DNA of 11,454 nt. It comes from Flavobacteriaceae bacterium (GTDB lineage: Bacteria; Bacteroidota; Bacteroidia; Flavobacteriales; Flavobacteriaceae). The notes beneath the pieces are model-generated. The model was given only the letters and a program-made list of their open reading frames with translations, was not told where the DNA came from and did not search any database. The position numbers and the translations under genes were made by a program. Below are positions 1 to 8,087 of this stretch, one piece after another. How positions within the stretch are numbered: the first letter of the stretch is position 1; each line of letters begins with the position of its first letter. The stretch is from contig JABDLH010000095.1 of NCBI GenBank assembly GCA_013003145.1, positions 1 through 11,454 on the forward strand, in the 5' to 3' direction.

Positions 1-1758
1 GCGGGAGAGGGTTATGAACTTTTAGGCCCGACTGAAGAAAGTGAAACAGAAACGGCTTACAGTGATATTTTCGAGATAGATGAAACCTTCTTCAAGGATA
101 ATGCTCGCTTTACGCAGAAGATCAGAATAACTGACGGAGAAATCCAACAAGTAAAACTGGATTTATTTTACCAGGTGTGCATAGAAGTTTGTATTCCCGT
201 TGAAGAAACCTTCTACTTTCCTTTGTATGGCCAGGAAGTTGTGATCGAAGAAGCTACGGTAGACGAGAGAAGCCTCGCCATGGGTGAATCTCTGAACATT
301 GACCTCAAGAACCAGAAGTTGCTCAACCAATCTAATGGAGAGTCCCTGGAAGGTAGTGGAGGATTATGGGTGATCTTCGGCCTTGGGTTCTTAGGAGGAC
401 TACTGGCACTATTAACCCCCTGTGTATTTCCAATGATACCCCTGACTGTTTCATTCTTTACCAAACACTCACAGAAAAAATCTAAGGGGATTATAAATGC
501 ATTACTCTACGGTTTCTTTATCGTATTGATCTATTTCTTGCTCAGTCTGCCGTTCCATTTATTTGATTCTGTAGACTCCCAGATACTGAATACGATTGCG
601 ACCAATGTATGGCTGAACGTATTCTTTTTCCTGATTTTCGTCTTCTTTGCGTTTTCATTCTTTGGGTATTATGAACTTACCCTGCCTAGTTCCTGGGCTA
701 ACAAGATGGATGCTGCCTCGGCCAAAGTCGGTGGTGGTTTAGGGATCTTTTTTATGGCACTTACCCTGGCAATTGTTTCTTTTTCCTGTACCGGACCAAT
801 ACTTGGGGGGTTATTGGGAAGTACGGCCCTGGCTGAAGGGGATGTAGCGACCAATCTTTCTGCAGGTATGCTTGGTTTTGGAGTTGCTTTGGCGCTACCT
901 TTTGCCTTGTTTGCTTTATTTCCTGCATGGTTGAATTCCCTTCCTAAATCCGGAGGGTGGATGACAACCGTAAAGGTTGTGCTCGGCTTCCTGGAATTAG
1001 GCCTGGCCCTGAAATTCTTATCCAATGCAGACCTTGTAGGAAATTGGGGGATATTGAAAAGAGAGATTTTCCTGGCCATATGGTTGATTTTGGCTTTAGG
1101 GATGACGCTATACCTGCTTGGAATTGTAGGGTCTAAAGGTCAGAAAAAGTCGGCTATGCGAATAGTTTTCGGAGTAATTAGCGCAGCCTTTACCCTATAC
1201 CTGGCACTTGGTTTATTTAAAGTAACCCCGCTGAAATTGCTGAGTGGTTTTCCACCTCCCGAATTTTACAGCGTGATGGAGCAGGAAAATGATTGTCCGC
1301 TGGGTATAGATTGCTATAAGGATTTTGAGGACGGCCTGGCTTATGCCCGGAAAGTGAATAAACCTATTCTGCTCGACTTTACTGGATGGGCATGTGTTAA
1401 TTGCAGGAAAATGGAAGAGAATGTTTGGAGCGACCCTGCGATCTACGATATTCTCAATGAAGATATAGTCCTGATCTCTTTATATGTTGACGATCGGAAG
1501 GAGTTGAAGGAATCGGAGAAATTCTCTTATAAATATGATTCAGGTAGAGTCAAAGAGATCGAAACCATCGGTCAGAAATGGGGTACCTTCCAGACGGTGA
1601 ATTTTGGAGCCGCTTCCCAGCCTTATTACGTACTGTTGTCGCCTTCGTTAGAAGTTCTGGCACCATCTATACAGAATTCAGACATCCCTACCTATCTCGA
1701 TTGGCTGCAGTTGGGAATAAAGAATTTTGAGGATGAAACGGTGATGTTAGAAGACTAA
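1..1758 (+). CDS. dsbD: Thiol:disulfide interchange protein DsbD family, 5'-truncated by window edge
   Basis: DsbD carries electrons from cytoplasmic thioredoxin across the inner membrane to periplasmic thiol proteins, serving disulfide isomerisation and cytochrome c maturation. The frame is open from base 1, so the true start lies outside; the GTG at 175 is internal. Numbering from base 1, residues 1-~90 are the end of the periplasmic N-terminal domain, with a Cys60-x3-Cys64 pair (CIEVC). About eight hydrophobic segments follow. The first contains LTPCVFP (Cys141) and a later one FSCTGP (Cys263), the two membrane cysteines of the DsbD/CcdA core. The C-terminal thioredoxin-like domain (~420-585) carries the redox motif C465-V-N-C468 in GWACVNCRKME. 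All three cysteine pairs are present, so the protein looks functional. It ends with TAA at 1756-1758, 72 bp before the next gene, with a terminator-like hairpin between. Family is certain; partner proteins cannot be told from here. Confidence 0.95.
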   Translation, partial: AGEGYELLGPTEESETETAYSDIFEIDETFFKDNARFTQKIRITDGEIQQVKLDLFYQVCIEVCIPVEETFYFPLYGQEVVIEEATVDERSLAMGESLNIDLKNQKLLNQSNGESLEGSGGLWVIFGLGFLGGLLALLTPCVFPMIPLTVSFFTKHSQKKSKGIINALLYGFFIVLIYFLLSLPFHLFDSVDSQILNTIATNVWLNVFFFLIFVFFAFSFFGYYELTLPSSWANKMDAASAKVGGGLGIFFMALTLAIVSFSCTGPILGGLLGSTALAEGDVATNLSAGMLGFGVALALPFALFALFPAWLNSLPKSGGWMTTVKVVLGFLELGLALKFLSNADLVGNWGILKREIFLAIWLILALGMTLYLLGIVGSKGQKKSAMRIVFGVISAAFTLYLALGLFKVTPLKLLSGFPPPEFYSVMEQENDCPLGIDCYKDFEDGLAYARKVNKPILLDFTGWACVNCRKMEENVWSDPAIYDILNEDIVLISLYVDDRKELKESEKFSYKYDSGRVKEIETIGQKWGTFQTVNFGAASQPYYVLLSPSLEVLAPSIQNSDIPTYLDWLQLGIKNFEDETVMLED

Positions 1759-1761
1759 ACC

Positions 1762-1785
1762 AGGCTATTGGCCGATAGTTTTTTT
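1762..1785 (+). terminator. Possible intrinsic terminator after dsbD
   Basis: A short stem formed by CTATT (1765-1769) and GATAG (1774-1778), loop GGCC, is followed at once by seven T (1779-1785). The stem is short and mostly A/T, with one wobble pair, so it would be weak. Its place 4 bp after the dsbD stop supports the call. The T-run lies where the -33 element of the next promoter-like box would be. Confidence 0.4.
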
Positions 1786-1803
1786 CCCTGCCATAAAAAC
1801 TGC

Positions 1804-1813
1804 TACCTTGGCA
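1804..1813 (+). promoter_or_regulatory. Bacteroidota-type -7 box upstream of the penicillin acylase gene
   Basis: TACCTTGGCA matches the Bacteroidota -7 consensus TAnnTTTG at all but one fixed position (TACCTTGG). A start site about 7 nt downstream would leave a leader of roughly 10-12 nt before the GTG at 1831. No clear TTTG -33 box is seen; only the T-run at 1779-1785 lies at a fitting distance. Inference from consensus only. Confidence 0.35.
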
Positions 1814-1830
1814 TTAGAAAATAGATAGCA

Positions 1831-4221
1831 GTGAAAATAGTAAGGACGGTAGGATACATTCTCCTGGGAATTATCCTCGTGGTTATTTTGGTCGTCTTGA
1901 TAGGCAGACAGACGTTGAAACCTGAGTATGATGGGGCTGCATCGCTGCCCGGACTGCAGCGAGATGTCAATGTCTTTTATGATCCCTATGGTATTCCCCA
2001 TATTTACGCCAAATCTGAATTAGATGCTATTCGTGCCCTGGGATATGTTCATGCGCAGGACAGGTTATGGCAGATGGAGTTATTGAGAAGAGTAGGTTCT
2101 GGCGGACTCTCAGAAGTGTTTGGGGAGGATTTATTAGACGCCGACAAATTATTTCTTTCGCTCGGTATTGCAGATGCTACTGAAAAAACGGTCAGGAATC
2201 TCGATCCCAATGATCCGGTGGTCAGGTTATCACAGGCTTACCTGGACGGTATCAATAGTTTTATATCTGAAGGACCGACCCCCATGGAGTTTCTGCTAAC
2301 AGGGATAGATAAAACTCCATTTACCCTTAAAGATATTTATAATAGTATGGGCTATATGGCTTATACTTTTGCAACGGCACATCGAACAGATCCCTTGCTC
2401 ACGGCCATTAAAACTAAGCTGGATAGCACCTACCTGGTCGATCTTGAAATCGATGGGGGAGCACATCCAACCAGGATTCCAAATCATAAGGACTCCCTGG
2501 CAGTACAAGTAGGGGAGAAGATTGCCATGGTAGTGAATAGTTCCCTATCCGAACTTCCAATTCCACAGTTCATGGGAAGTAACAGTTGGGTGATTGGTCC
2601 GGAAAAAACCAAGAATGGTAAAGTGATTCTCGCGAATGATCCACACATTGGTTTCGGGCAACCCAGTACCTGGTATGAAGCACATCTCAATGCACCGGGA
2701 TACGAAAAGTATGGCTACCATCTTGCAGGTTTCCCATTCCCTTTGTTGGCACACAACCGAAAGGCTGCTTACGGGTTAACTATGTTTCTCAATGACGATA
2801 CGGATTTTTATTTTGAAGAAGTCCATCCTAAGGACTCCATGAAATATAAATCTGCAGATGGATGGGCAGACTATTCCACCAGGACCTATAAGATCCCTGT
2901 GAAGGATGCAGATACTGCAATCTATACCTATAAGGTTTCAGAGCACGGACCTTTGGTCAATGGCATTTCAAAGGACCTTGAAAATATGCCGGCGGTCAGC
3001 ATGTCCTGGTTATATACCCAATTAGATAATAAGTTACTCCAGGTGCTGCACGGGATCAGCCATGCAGAGGATATTAAAAGCTTTAGTAATGCCTTGCCAG
3101 ATCTACATGCGCCGGGACTTAACGTGATGTATGGCGATGCTGAAGGGAATATAGCGTGGTGGGCCACGGCTAAATTATATGATCTGCCCGAAGGTGTAAA
3201 TTCCAAGTTTATCCTCAACGGTGCGGGTGGGCAGGAAGACCCGGTACGATACCGCGATTTTAATGAAAATCCCCAGTCGGTCAATCCGCCTGTGAACTAT
3301 GTGTATTCGGCTAATAATCAACCGGATTCTATCCTGGGGGGGCTTTATAGGGGCTATTATTTACCGGAAAACAGGGCGCGCAGGATAGTAAACCTTTTAG
3401 ATGAGAGGAGCGATTGGGATCTTGAATCCTCCAAAGGGATGATCACTGATGTTACATCACCCGTAAATCCGGTGGTGGCCACTAACCTGGCGAAATCAAT
3501 AGCTGTTAAGTCCCTGACTGACCAGGAACTCAAGATTCTTGATGTCCTAGGAAAATGGGAAGGAGATTACCCGTTAAACAGTGTTGCGGCGACGGTATAC
3601 CACCGATGGATTTATTTTTTCCTGGAAAATACCTTCGCAGATGAAATAGGCGATACCCTTTTTCCGAAGTTCCTTGATACAAATTTCTGTAAGCGATTGA
3701 TCGCACCAATGGCATCCAAGGAAGAATCCGTTTGGTGGGATGATGTCAGCACAGCTGAAAAGGAAAGTAAAAGAGATATCGTCCAGAAGTCCTTTGACGA
3801 AGCCATTTCATCTTTGAAGAGCCAACTTGGGGAAGACCATACGCAATGGACCTGGGAACGCGTACATTCGCTAGAACATGAACACCCGATGGGCAAGGTT
3901 GAAGCATTACGTACCTTTTTTAATGTAGGGCCATACCCCGTCCCAGGCAGCCGGGAAGTGATCAACAACCTGGCTTTTCCATATGATGGTGACGGTGTCT
4001 ACCAAGTAACGGCAGGACCCTCTACCAGGAGAATAATAGATTTTTCCGATATAGAGAACAGCGTCAGTATTTTACCTACGGGACAATCGGGAAATCCGCT
4101 GAGCCCCCATTACGAGGACCAGGCTGAAATGTTTGTAAATGGTGAATTCAGAAAAATGCTGCTGAACAAAAAGGAGATTGAAGCAACGTCCGTTTCACGC
4201 TTGTTACTTAGGAAGGAATAG
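1831..4221 (+). CDS. Penicillin acylase family protein (Ntn hydrolase), membrane-anchored
   Basis: Family members hydrolyse amide bonds (beta-lactam side chains, N-acyl-homoserine lactones, other acylated amines) after self-cleavage into alpha and beta chains. The 796-aa product opens with a hydrophobic segment (~8-24) acting as signal anchor or signal peptide, placing the enzyme in the periplasm. The alpha-chain signature is visible as DPYGIPHIYA (51-60) and GYVHAQDRLWQMELLRR (71-87). The beta chain should begin at Ser250 in MGSNSWV (248-254), the N-terminal nucleophile released by processing. A SANNQP stretch (493-498) holds the Asn expected in the oxyanion hole. Length and motif order fit a full, intact precursor. 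The start is GTG; an in-frame TAG at 1822-1824 rules out a longer form, and no Shine-Dalgarno is seen. A second family member lies at 10138-11454. Substrate is not predictable; AHL acylase activity is only one possibility. Confidence 0.93.
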   Translation: MKIVRTVGYILLGIILVVILVVLIGRQTLKPEYDGAASLPGLQRDVNVFYDPYGIPHIYAKSELDAIRALGYVHAQDRLWQMELLRRVGSGGLSEVFGEDLLDADKLFLSLGIADATEKTVRNLDPNDPVVRLSQAYLDGINSFISEGPTPMEFLLTGIDKTPFTLKDIYNSMGYMAYTFATAHRTDPLLTAIKTKLDSTYLVDLEIDGGAHPTRIPNHKDSLAVQVGEKIAMVVNSSLSELPIPQFMGSNSWVIGPEKTKNGKVILANDPHIGFGQPSTWYEAHLNAPGYEKYGYHLAGFPFPLLAHNRKAAYGLTMFLNDDTDFYFEEVHPKDSMKYKSADGWADYSTRTYKIPVKDADTAIYTYKVSEHGPLVNGISKDLENMPAVSMSWLYTQLDNKLLQVLHGISHAEDIKSFSNALPDLHAPGLNVMYGDAEGNIAWWATAKLYDLPEGVNSKFILNGAGGQEDPVRYRDFNENPQSVNPPVNYVYSANNQPDSILGGLYRGYYLPENRARRIVNLLDERSDWDLESSKGMITDVTSPVNPVVATNLAKSIAVKSLTDQELKILDVLGKWEGDYPLNSVAATVYHRWIYFFLENTFADEIGDTLFPKFLDTNFCKRLIAPMASKEESVWWDDVSTAEKESKRDIVQKSFDEAISSLKSQLGEDHTQWTWERVHSLEHEHPMGKVEALRTFFNVGPYPVPGSREVINNLAFPYDGDGVYQVTAGPSTRRIIDFSDIENSVSILPTGQSGNPLSPHYEDQAEMFVNGEFRKMLLNKKEIEATSVSRLLLRKE

Positions 4222-4227
4222 AACTTC

Positions 4228-4261
4228 TTTAAAGTAATAGAAAATATTCTATATAATTTTG
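4228..4261 (+). promoter_or_regulatory. Promoter-like boxes upstream of comM
   Basis: TAATTTTG at 4254-4261 is a full match to the Bacteroidota -7 consensus TAnnTTTG. TTTA at 4228-4231, 22 bp upstream, is a three-of-four match to the TTTG -33 element. The expected start of transcription, about 4268, coincides with the first base of the stem-loop at 4269-4291, so the message would begin with that hairpin. The region is AT-rich, which raises the chance of a random match. Confidence 0.5.
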
Positions 4262-4268
4262 TATATTT

Positions 4269-4291
4269 AAGGATATCGACCTGGTATCCTT
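4269..4291 (+). promoter_or_regulatory. Stem-loop / dyad directly abutting the comM start codon
   Basis: AAGGATATC (4269-4277) pairs with GGTATCCTT (4283-4291) to give a 9-bp stem with one T.G wobble and the 5-nt loop GACCT. The stem ends at the base just before the ATG at 4292. It could fold in the short 5' leader and hinder initiation, or be a DNA operator with AAGGATA/TATCCTT half-sites. Neither role is shown. Confidence 0.5.
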
Positions 4292-5827
4292 ATGCTTACT
4301 AAAGTTTACGGTAGTGCAGTTTTTGGGGTCGATGCCCAGGTGATTACGATCGAAGTAAATGTAGGAAGGGGTATCGGTTACCATCTAGTGGGTCTTCCTG
4401 ACAACGCGATCAAAGAAAGTAATTACCGAATTGCAGCTGCTTTAACCAATAACGGTTATAAAATCCCCGGTAAGAAAATTACTATCAACCTGGCTCCGGC
4501 TGACCTAAGAAAGGAAGGTTCGGCCTATGATCTCCCAATTGCTCTTGGAATACTATTGGCTTCAGGACAGATTAGATCAAGCGCTGTAGAAGACTATCTC
4601 ATTATGGGGGAACTTTCCCTGGATGGCAGTCTACAGCCTATGAAAGGGGCTCTTCCCATTGCCATATGCGCAAGGGAAGCAGGGTTCAAAAACTTCATTT
4701 TACCCTGGGAGAATGCGGAAGAAGCAGCTATAGTCAATGGGTTAAAGGTTTATGGATTAAGGAACATCCGTGAATTAATCGAGCACTTTGATAAGGATGT
4801 TGCTTTGCAGGAAAGGCAGGTAGATATACAAGCCATATTTTACGATCAGCAAAGCCAGGCGGAACATGATTTTTCAGATGCCAAGGGACAGGAGAGCATT
4901 AAACGCTGTATGGAAATTGCAGCTGCCGGCGGCCATAATATCATCCTGATAGGCCCTCCCGGGTCAGGCAAAACGATGCTTGCCAAACGGCTCCCTTCTA
5001 TTTTACCTCCTATGACCTTAGATGAAGCCCTGGAAACTACGAAAATCCACAGTGTTGTAGGGCAACTGAAAAATTCGGGGCTAATGAGCCAACGGCCATT
5101 TCGGAGCCCGCATCATACGATTTCCGATGTGGCCCTTGTAGGAGGAGGATCCTATCCGCAGCCGGGGGAGATATCTTTATCACATAACGGGGTATTGTTC
5201 CTTGATGAACTACCCGAATTTAAACGCAGTGTGTTAGAAGTCATGCGCCAACCTTTAGAGGATAGGGAAGTCACGATTTCAAGGGCCAGGTTCACCGTTA
5301 CCTATCCGAGCAGTTTTATGCTCGTCGCAAGCATGAATCCTAGTCCAAGTGGTTACTTCAATGATTCAGCTGCACCATGGGGCTCAAGTCCATCAGAAAT
5401 GCAACGTTACCTCGGGAAGATTTCCGGTCCCCTCCTTGATCGCATAGATATTCATGTAGAAGTAACTCCTGTTCCTTTTGAACAACTTACCGAGATTAGG
5501 AGGGGAGAGCATAGTGTCGAAATCCGGAAGCGGGTGGTTGCAGCCAGGGACTTGCAAACTGCGAGGTTTAGAAAAGTTCCCAATATTCATTACAATGCCC
5601 AAATGAATACTAAGCAGATATTTTCATATTGTATGCTGACGCCCGACTCCCTCTCACTGTTAAAGTCGGCCATGGAAAGACTTAATCTCTCTGCACGGGC
5701 TTATGACCGGATTTTAAAGGTATCCAGGACGATTGCCGACCTTGAGGCATCTGATTCCATCAAAGGTGAACATATTGCGGAAGCCATACAGTACCGAAGT
5801 TTAGATCGGGAAGGGTGGTTAGGATGA
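4292..5827 (+). CDS. comM: YifB/ComM family Mg-chelatase-like AAA+ ATPase
   Basis: ComM (YifB) is a cytoplasmic hexameric AAA+ motor. In Vibrio it acts as a branch-migration helicase that aids integration of DNA taken up by natural transformation; its role in Bacteroidota is less clear. The 511-aa length is the usual full size. Residues ~20-140 form the ChlI/Lon-protease-like N-terminal domain (GLPDNAIKES, then GELSLDG). The AAA+ domain has Walker A GPPGSGKT (221-228) and Walker B VLFLDE (301-306), with FRSPHHTISD between. A Mg_chelatase_C-type helical domain ends the protein. The NPxPxG motif reads NPSPSG instead of the NPCPCG of proteobacterial YifB, a change I recall as common in Bacteroidota. 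Both nucleotide-binding motifs are intact. The gene starts 70 bp after the acylase gene, behind its own promoter-like boxes and a hairpin, and has no close partner gene. Confidence 0.95.
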   Translation: MLTKVYGSAVFGVDAQVITIEVNVGRGIGYHLVGLPDNAIKESNYRIAAALTNNGYKIPGKKITINLAPADLRKEGSAYDLPIALGILLASGQIRSSAVEDYLIMGELSLDGSLQPMKGALPIAICAREAGFKNFILPWENAEEAAIVNGLKVYGLRNIRELIEHFDKDVALQERQVDIQAIFYDQQSQAEHDFSDAKGQESIKRCMEIAAAGGHNIILIGPPGSGKTMLAKRLPSILPPMTLDEALETTKIHSVVGQLKNSGLMSQRPFRSPHHTISDVALVGGGSYPQPGEISLSHNGVLFLDELPEFKRSVLEVMRQPLEDREVTISRARFTVTYPSSFMLVASMNPSPSGYFNDSAAPWGSSPSEMQRYLGKISGPLLDRIDIHVEVTPVPFEQLTEIRRGEHSVEIRKRVVAARDLQTARFRKVPNIHYNAQMNTKQIFSYCMLTPDSLSLLKSAMERLNLSARAYDRILKVSRTIADLEASDSIKGEHIAEAIQYRSLDREGWLG

Positions 5828-5875
5828 CCTGTTTAATGGTATATGTTAAAATCCCTGAATATTGTGTCTCTAATG

Positions 5876-5887
5876 CATAATATTATG
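5876..5887 (+). promoter_or_regulatory. 12-bp perfect AT-rich palindrome between comM and the serine hydrolase
   Basis: CATAATATTATG reads the same on both strands. It lies 49 bp after the comM stop and 73 bp before the next start, so it might be an operator for the hydrolase gene. The gap is very AT-rich, so chance is a real alternative. No convincing TAnnTTTG promoter was found in this gap. Confidence 0.2.
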
Positions 5888-5960
5888 ACTATAAAAAGGT
5901 TATTTATTTATATTCTATTATTTTCACGCGCTGACAGTCCCACGAAAAAGTAACCTACTT

Positions 5961-7286
5961 ATGTATCGATACAGACTTCATATAATAACATCTATAGTAA
6001 TTATTGCGGCTCTTGGCCTGAGTGTTGGTTTTATGTCACAAGAACCGACTGCACCATCAGAAAATAATAGTGCACCAGACCTGGCTGAAAAAGTACAGCC
6101 CAATCCGGAAGAAGAAGCTCTATTGGTAAAGAGGCAACAGGAATTGCACATAGCATTACAAGCTTATTTTGACCAAGCCATCGCTTCGGGAGATATCGTT
6201 GGAGCCGGGGTGAGTATTGTAAAAGGAAATTCGATCGTGATTTCCGAAGGTTTCGGGAAAAAGAATATCCGTAGCCAGGAAGCGGTAGATGGTCAGACCA
6301 TATTCAGATTAGGATCACTTTCCAAGGGATTTGCCGGTATCCTTGCAGCCGATATAATAGATGAAGGTAAATTGCATTGGGAAGATAAGGTCAGGGATTA
6401 TATTCCCGGATTTCAGCTGGGAGACCGTCAGAATACAGATAAAATTACCTTGGCTAATATATTGTCACATACCGCCGGAGCCCCATACCACAGTTATACT
6501 AATTTGATTGAAGCCGGTTTACCGCTTACAGATATTGCCACGCGTTTTAAAGAAGTAAATCCTATCAGCAAGCCGGGGGCAATGTATAGTTATCAAAATG
6601 CGCTTTTTGCGCTTTCAAGCGAGATGATACACAAAGCAACCGGAGAGGATATTACAATGTCCCTTGAGAACCGGTTTTTTAATCCTTTGGAGATGTGTTC
6701 TACGTCTATGGATCATGAAACACTGGTGAATGCTGGAAATGTTGCATTACCCCATACAAGATGGCGCAACAGTTGGAGACCAAGGCCATTAAACGATCAT
6801 TATTATAATGCGATTGCGGCAGGCGGAATTAGTGCCAATGCTGCAGATATGGGTAAATGGATGAAGTTTTTGCTCGGTCATAACCCGGACATCATGAATA
6901 AATCTGCATTAGAGGAAGCTTTTACACCATTTATCGAGATAAAAGGGAGCAGAAAGTACTACCAGCGCTGGCCTGGACACGTTTCTTCATTTTACGGGTA
7001 TGGATGGAGAATCCATAAATTTATCGAGAATAACACTGCCCAGGAAAAAACCATTTGGCACCACGGTGGAAGTGTCAATAATTACCGGAACGAAATTGCC
7101 ATTTACCCTGAATCAGATATGGGTATATGTGTTCTTTTAAATAGCAATTCCAAACTTGCTAAAACGGTAGTCCCTGATGTATACAATATAGTTAAAGAGG
7201 TCTACCAGCAGACTGAAAGCCAGGTATCATATAACGAAGTATCTATTGACGCAGAACCTCTTGCTGCATCAGCATCTTTCCACTAA
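5961..7286 (+). CDS. Serine hydrolase, beta-lactamase class C / DD-peptidase family (PF00144-like)
   Basis: An exported serine hydrolase of the class C beta-lactamase, DD-carboxypeptidase and esterase superfamily. The 441-aa product has a basic start (MYRYR) followed by a hydrophobic stretch (~8-25), a signal peptide or anchor, and then a Pro/Glu/Asn-rich linker (~26-55). The catalytic triad of motifs is present in order: SxxK as S119-L-S-K122 (nucleophile and base), YxN as Y211-Q-N213, and the KTG-equivalent box as H368-G-G370 within WHHGGS. Spacing and length fit family norms and no disruption is seen. The HGG form of the third box occurs in peptidase or esterase-like members as well as beta-lactamases, so antibiotic resistance should not be assumed; peptidoglycan or peptide hydrolysis is as likely. 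It lies 133 bp after comM on the same strand, and its 3' end faces the repeat-rich convergent gap. Confidence 0.92.
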   Translation: MYRYRLHIITSIVIIAALGLSVGFMSQEPTAPSENNSAPDLAEKVQPNPEEEALLVKRQQELHIALQAYFDQAIASGDIVGAGVSIVKGNSIVISEGFGKKNIRSQEAVDGQTIFRLGSLSKGFAGILAADIIDEGKLHWEDKVRDYIPGFQLGDRQNTDKITLANILSHTAGAPYHSYTNLIEAGLPLTDIATRFKEVNPISKPGAMYSYQNALFALSSEMIHKATGEDITMSLENRFFNPLEMCSTSMDHETLVNAGNVALPHTRWRNSWRPRPLNDHYYNAIAAGGISANAADMGKWMKFLLGHNPDIMNKSALEEAFTPFIEIKGSRKYYQRWPGHVSSFYGYGWRIHKFIENNTAQEKTIWHHGGSVNNYRNEIAIYPESDMGICVLLNSNSKLAKTVVPDVYNIVKEVYQQTESQVSYNEVSIDAEPLAASASFH

Positions 7287-7620
7287 AATTGCTGATAGGC
7301 AAGCTGTTTGATTAGAGTTCGAATATTTAGATCTTACCGGATGTTTAATCTTCATCTTATCTGAACTTCAAGTTCAAATCAAAAGGTTATGCATTTTTTA
7401 TAGATAATGCTGTTTTTCGAAGGGAGTCAGTATCATTTTTTGAATCAGCCCGGGGTTCTTAACTCCGCCCCTTGGGTGGAATTTAGGTTCATTCGATGCA
7501 GAAAACATGCAGTGTGATATCAATCTGCCAATCACAAATCCTGCCTGGTCTGACACTTTTTCTGGCGAGGTAAACCTCAGAATCAATCTGTCAAAGGCAG
7601 GCTAGGAGTAGAGCTCTATC

Positions 7621-7684
7621 ATTTTGGGGAAAACCCCCTCCCCATGCCAAAAAGATAAGGGGTATTGCTGCAAAAAACACGCAG
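7621..7684 (+). repeat. Dispersed 64-bp repeat, copy A
   Basis: Matches copy B (7825-7888) at 55 of 64 positions without gaps. Conserved parts are ATTTTGGGGAAA, CCCCCTCCCCATGCCAAAAA, ATAAG, CTGCAA and the final GCAG. Two small hairpins are possible: GGGG-AAAA-CCCC near the start and CTGC...GCAG at the end, both kept in copy B. It could be a short mobile or palindromic element, or a structured RNA; no coding sense was found. Confidence 0.85.
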
Positions 7685-7824
7685 TTTAGAATTTAAAATC
7701 TGGAAATGTTTTGGAGGGCTTTAAAAGTTGAGTCATAGCACTATCCTGATACCTGAAAGCCTGGCTACCTTAGTCTGCTAGTAAAATCATGGGCGAAGGT
7801 AAGTTATTGAAATAACGCATATAC

Positions 7825-7888
7825 ATTTTGGGGAAAGCCCCCTCCCCATGCCAAAAAAATAAGAGGTTTCCCTGCAAGAAGCAAGCAG
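7825..7888 (+). repeat. Dispersed 64-bp repeat, copy B
   Basis: Same orientation as copy A, starting 204 bp further on, and ending 18 bp before the first unit of the 8-bp tandem array. Most of the nine differences from copy A lie in the second half, outside the terminal CTGC/GCAG arms and the G-run/C-run hairpin. This pattern fits preserved secondary structure but rests on two sequences only. Confidence 0.85.
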
Positions 7889-7906
7889 TGGGATTTTTGT
7901 TTTCTA

Positions 7907-8042
7907 GGTTACAGGGTTACAGCCCGCCCGAACGTACCCTCCGGTACGGGCGGGGGTTACAGGGTTACAGTGTTACAGGGTTACAGAGTTACAGGGTTAC
8001 AGGGTTACAAAGGGACATAGGTACATAGGTACAGAGGTACAA
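7907..8042. repeat. 8-bp tandem array, GGTTACAG units, interrupted by a 32-bp palindrome
   Basis: Two GGTTACAG units (7907-7922) precede the palindrome at 7923-7954, and eleven contiguous 8-bp units follow (7955-8042). The units shift in type along the array: GGTTACAG with single changes up to 8010, then AGGGACAT, AGGTACAT, AGGTACAG and AGGTACAA. An isolated GGTTACAG lies at 8063-8070. The 8-bp period is not a multiple of three and no conserved frame exists, so it is non-coding. Confidence 0.95.
7923..7954. repeat. 32-bp imperfect palindrome, copy 1, inside the 8-bp array
   Basis: Outer arms CCCGCC and GGCGGG and inner arms CGTACC and GGTACG pair fully, giving 12 bp with a 4-nt CGAA bulge on the 5' side and a CTCC loop. 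It sits exactly between two GGTTACAG units, with no partial unit on either side. It matches copy 2 (8102-8133) at 30 of 32 positions. There is no T-tract after it, which argues against a standard intrinsic terminator. Confidence 0.9.
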
Positions 8043-8087
8043 AAGAGACTGAATTATAAAATGGTTACAGCCAAATGATTTTTAATT

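Noticed and set aside
175..180. GTG at 175 as the dsbD start
   Set aside because: The frame is open to base 1 and the upstream translation continues the periplasmic domain; starting at 175 would cut through it just before its cysteine pair.
4292..5827. True magnesium chelatase subunit (chlorophyll synthesis)
   Set aside because: Length, N-terminal ChlI/Lon-like domain and C-terminal domain match YifB/ComM; no other chelatase or pigment genes are nearby.
7444..7605. 53-codon open stretch on + (in-frame ATG near its middle, ends in a beta-strand-like NLRINLSKAG), and a 62-codon frame on - at 7398-7586
   Set aside because: The + stretch looks mildly protein-like and could be a gene remnant, but neither frame has a recognisable domain, promoter or good start. 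A protein search of the + stretch would settle it.
7907..8042. Telomere-like repeat (GGTTA core)
   Set aside because: The unit is 8 bp, internal to the sequence, flanked by normal genes, and changes type along the array; the likeness is coincidental.
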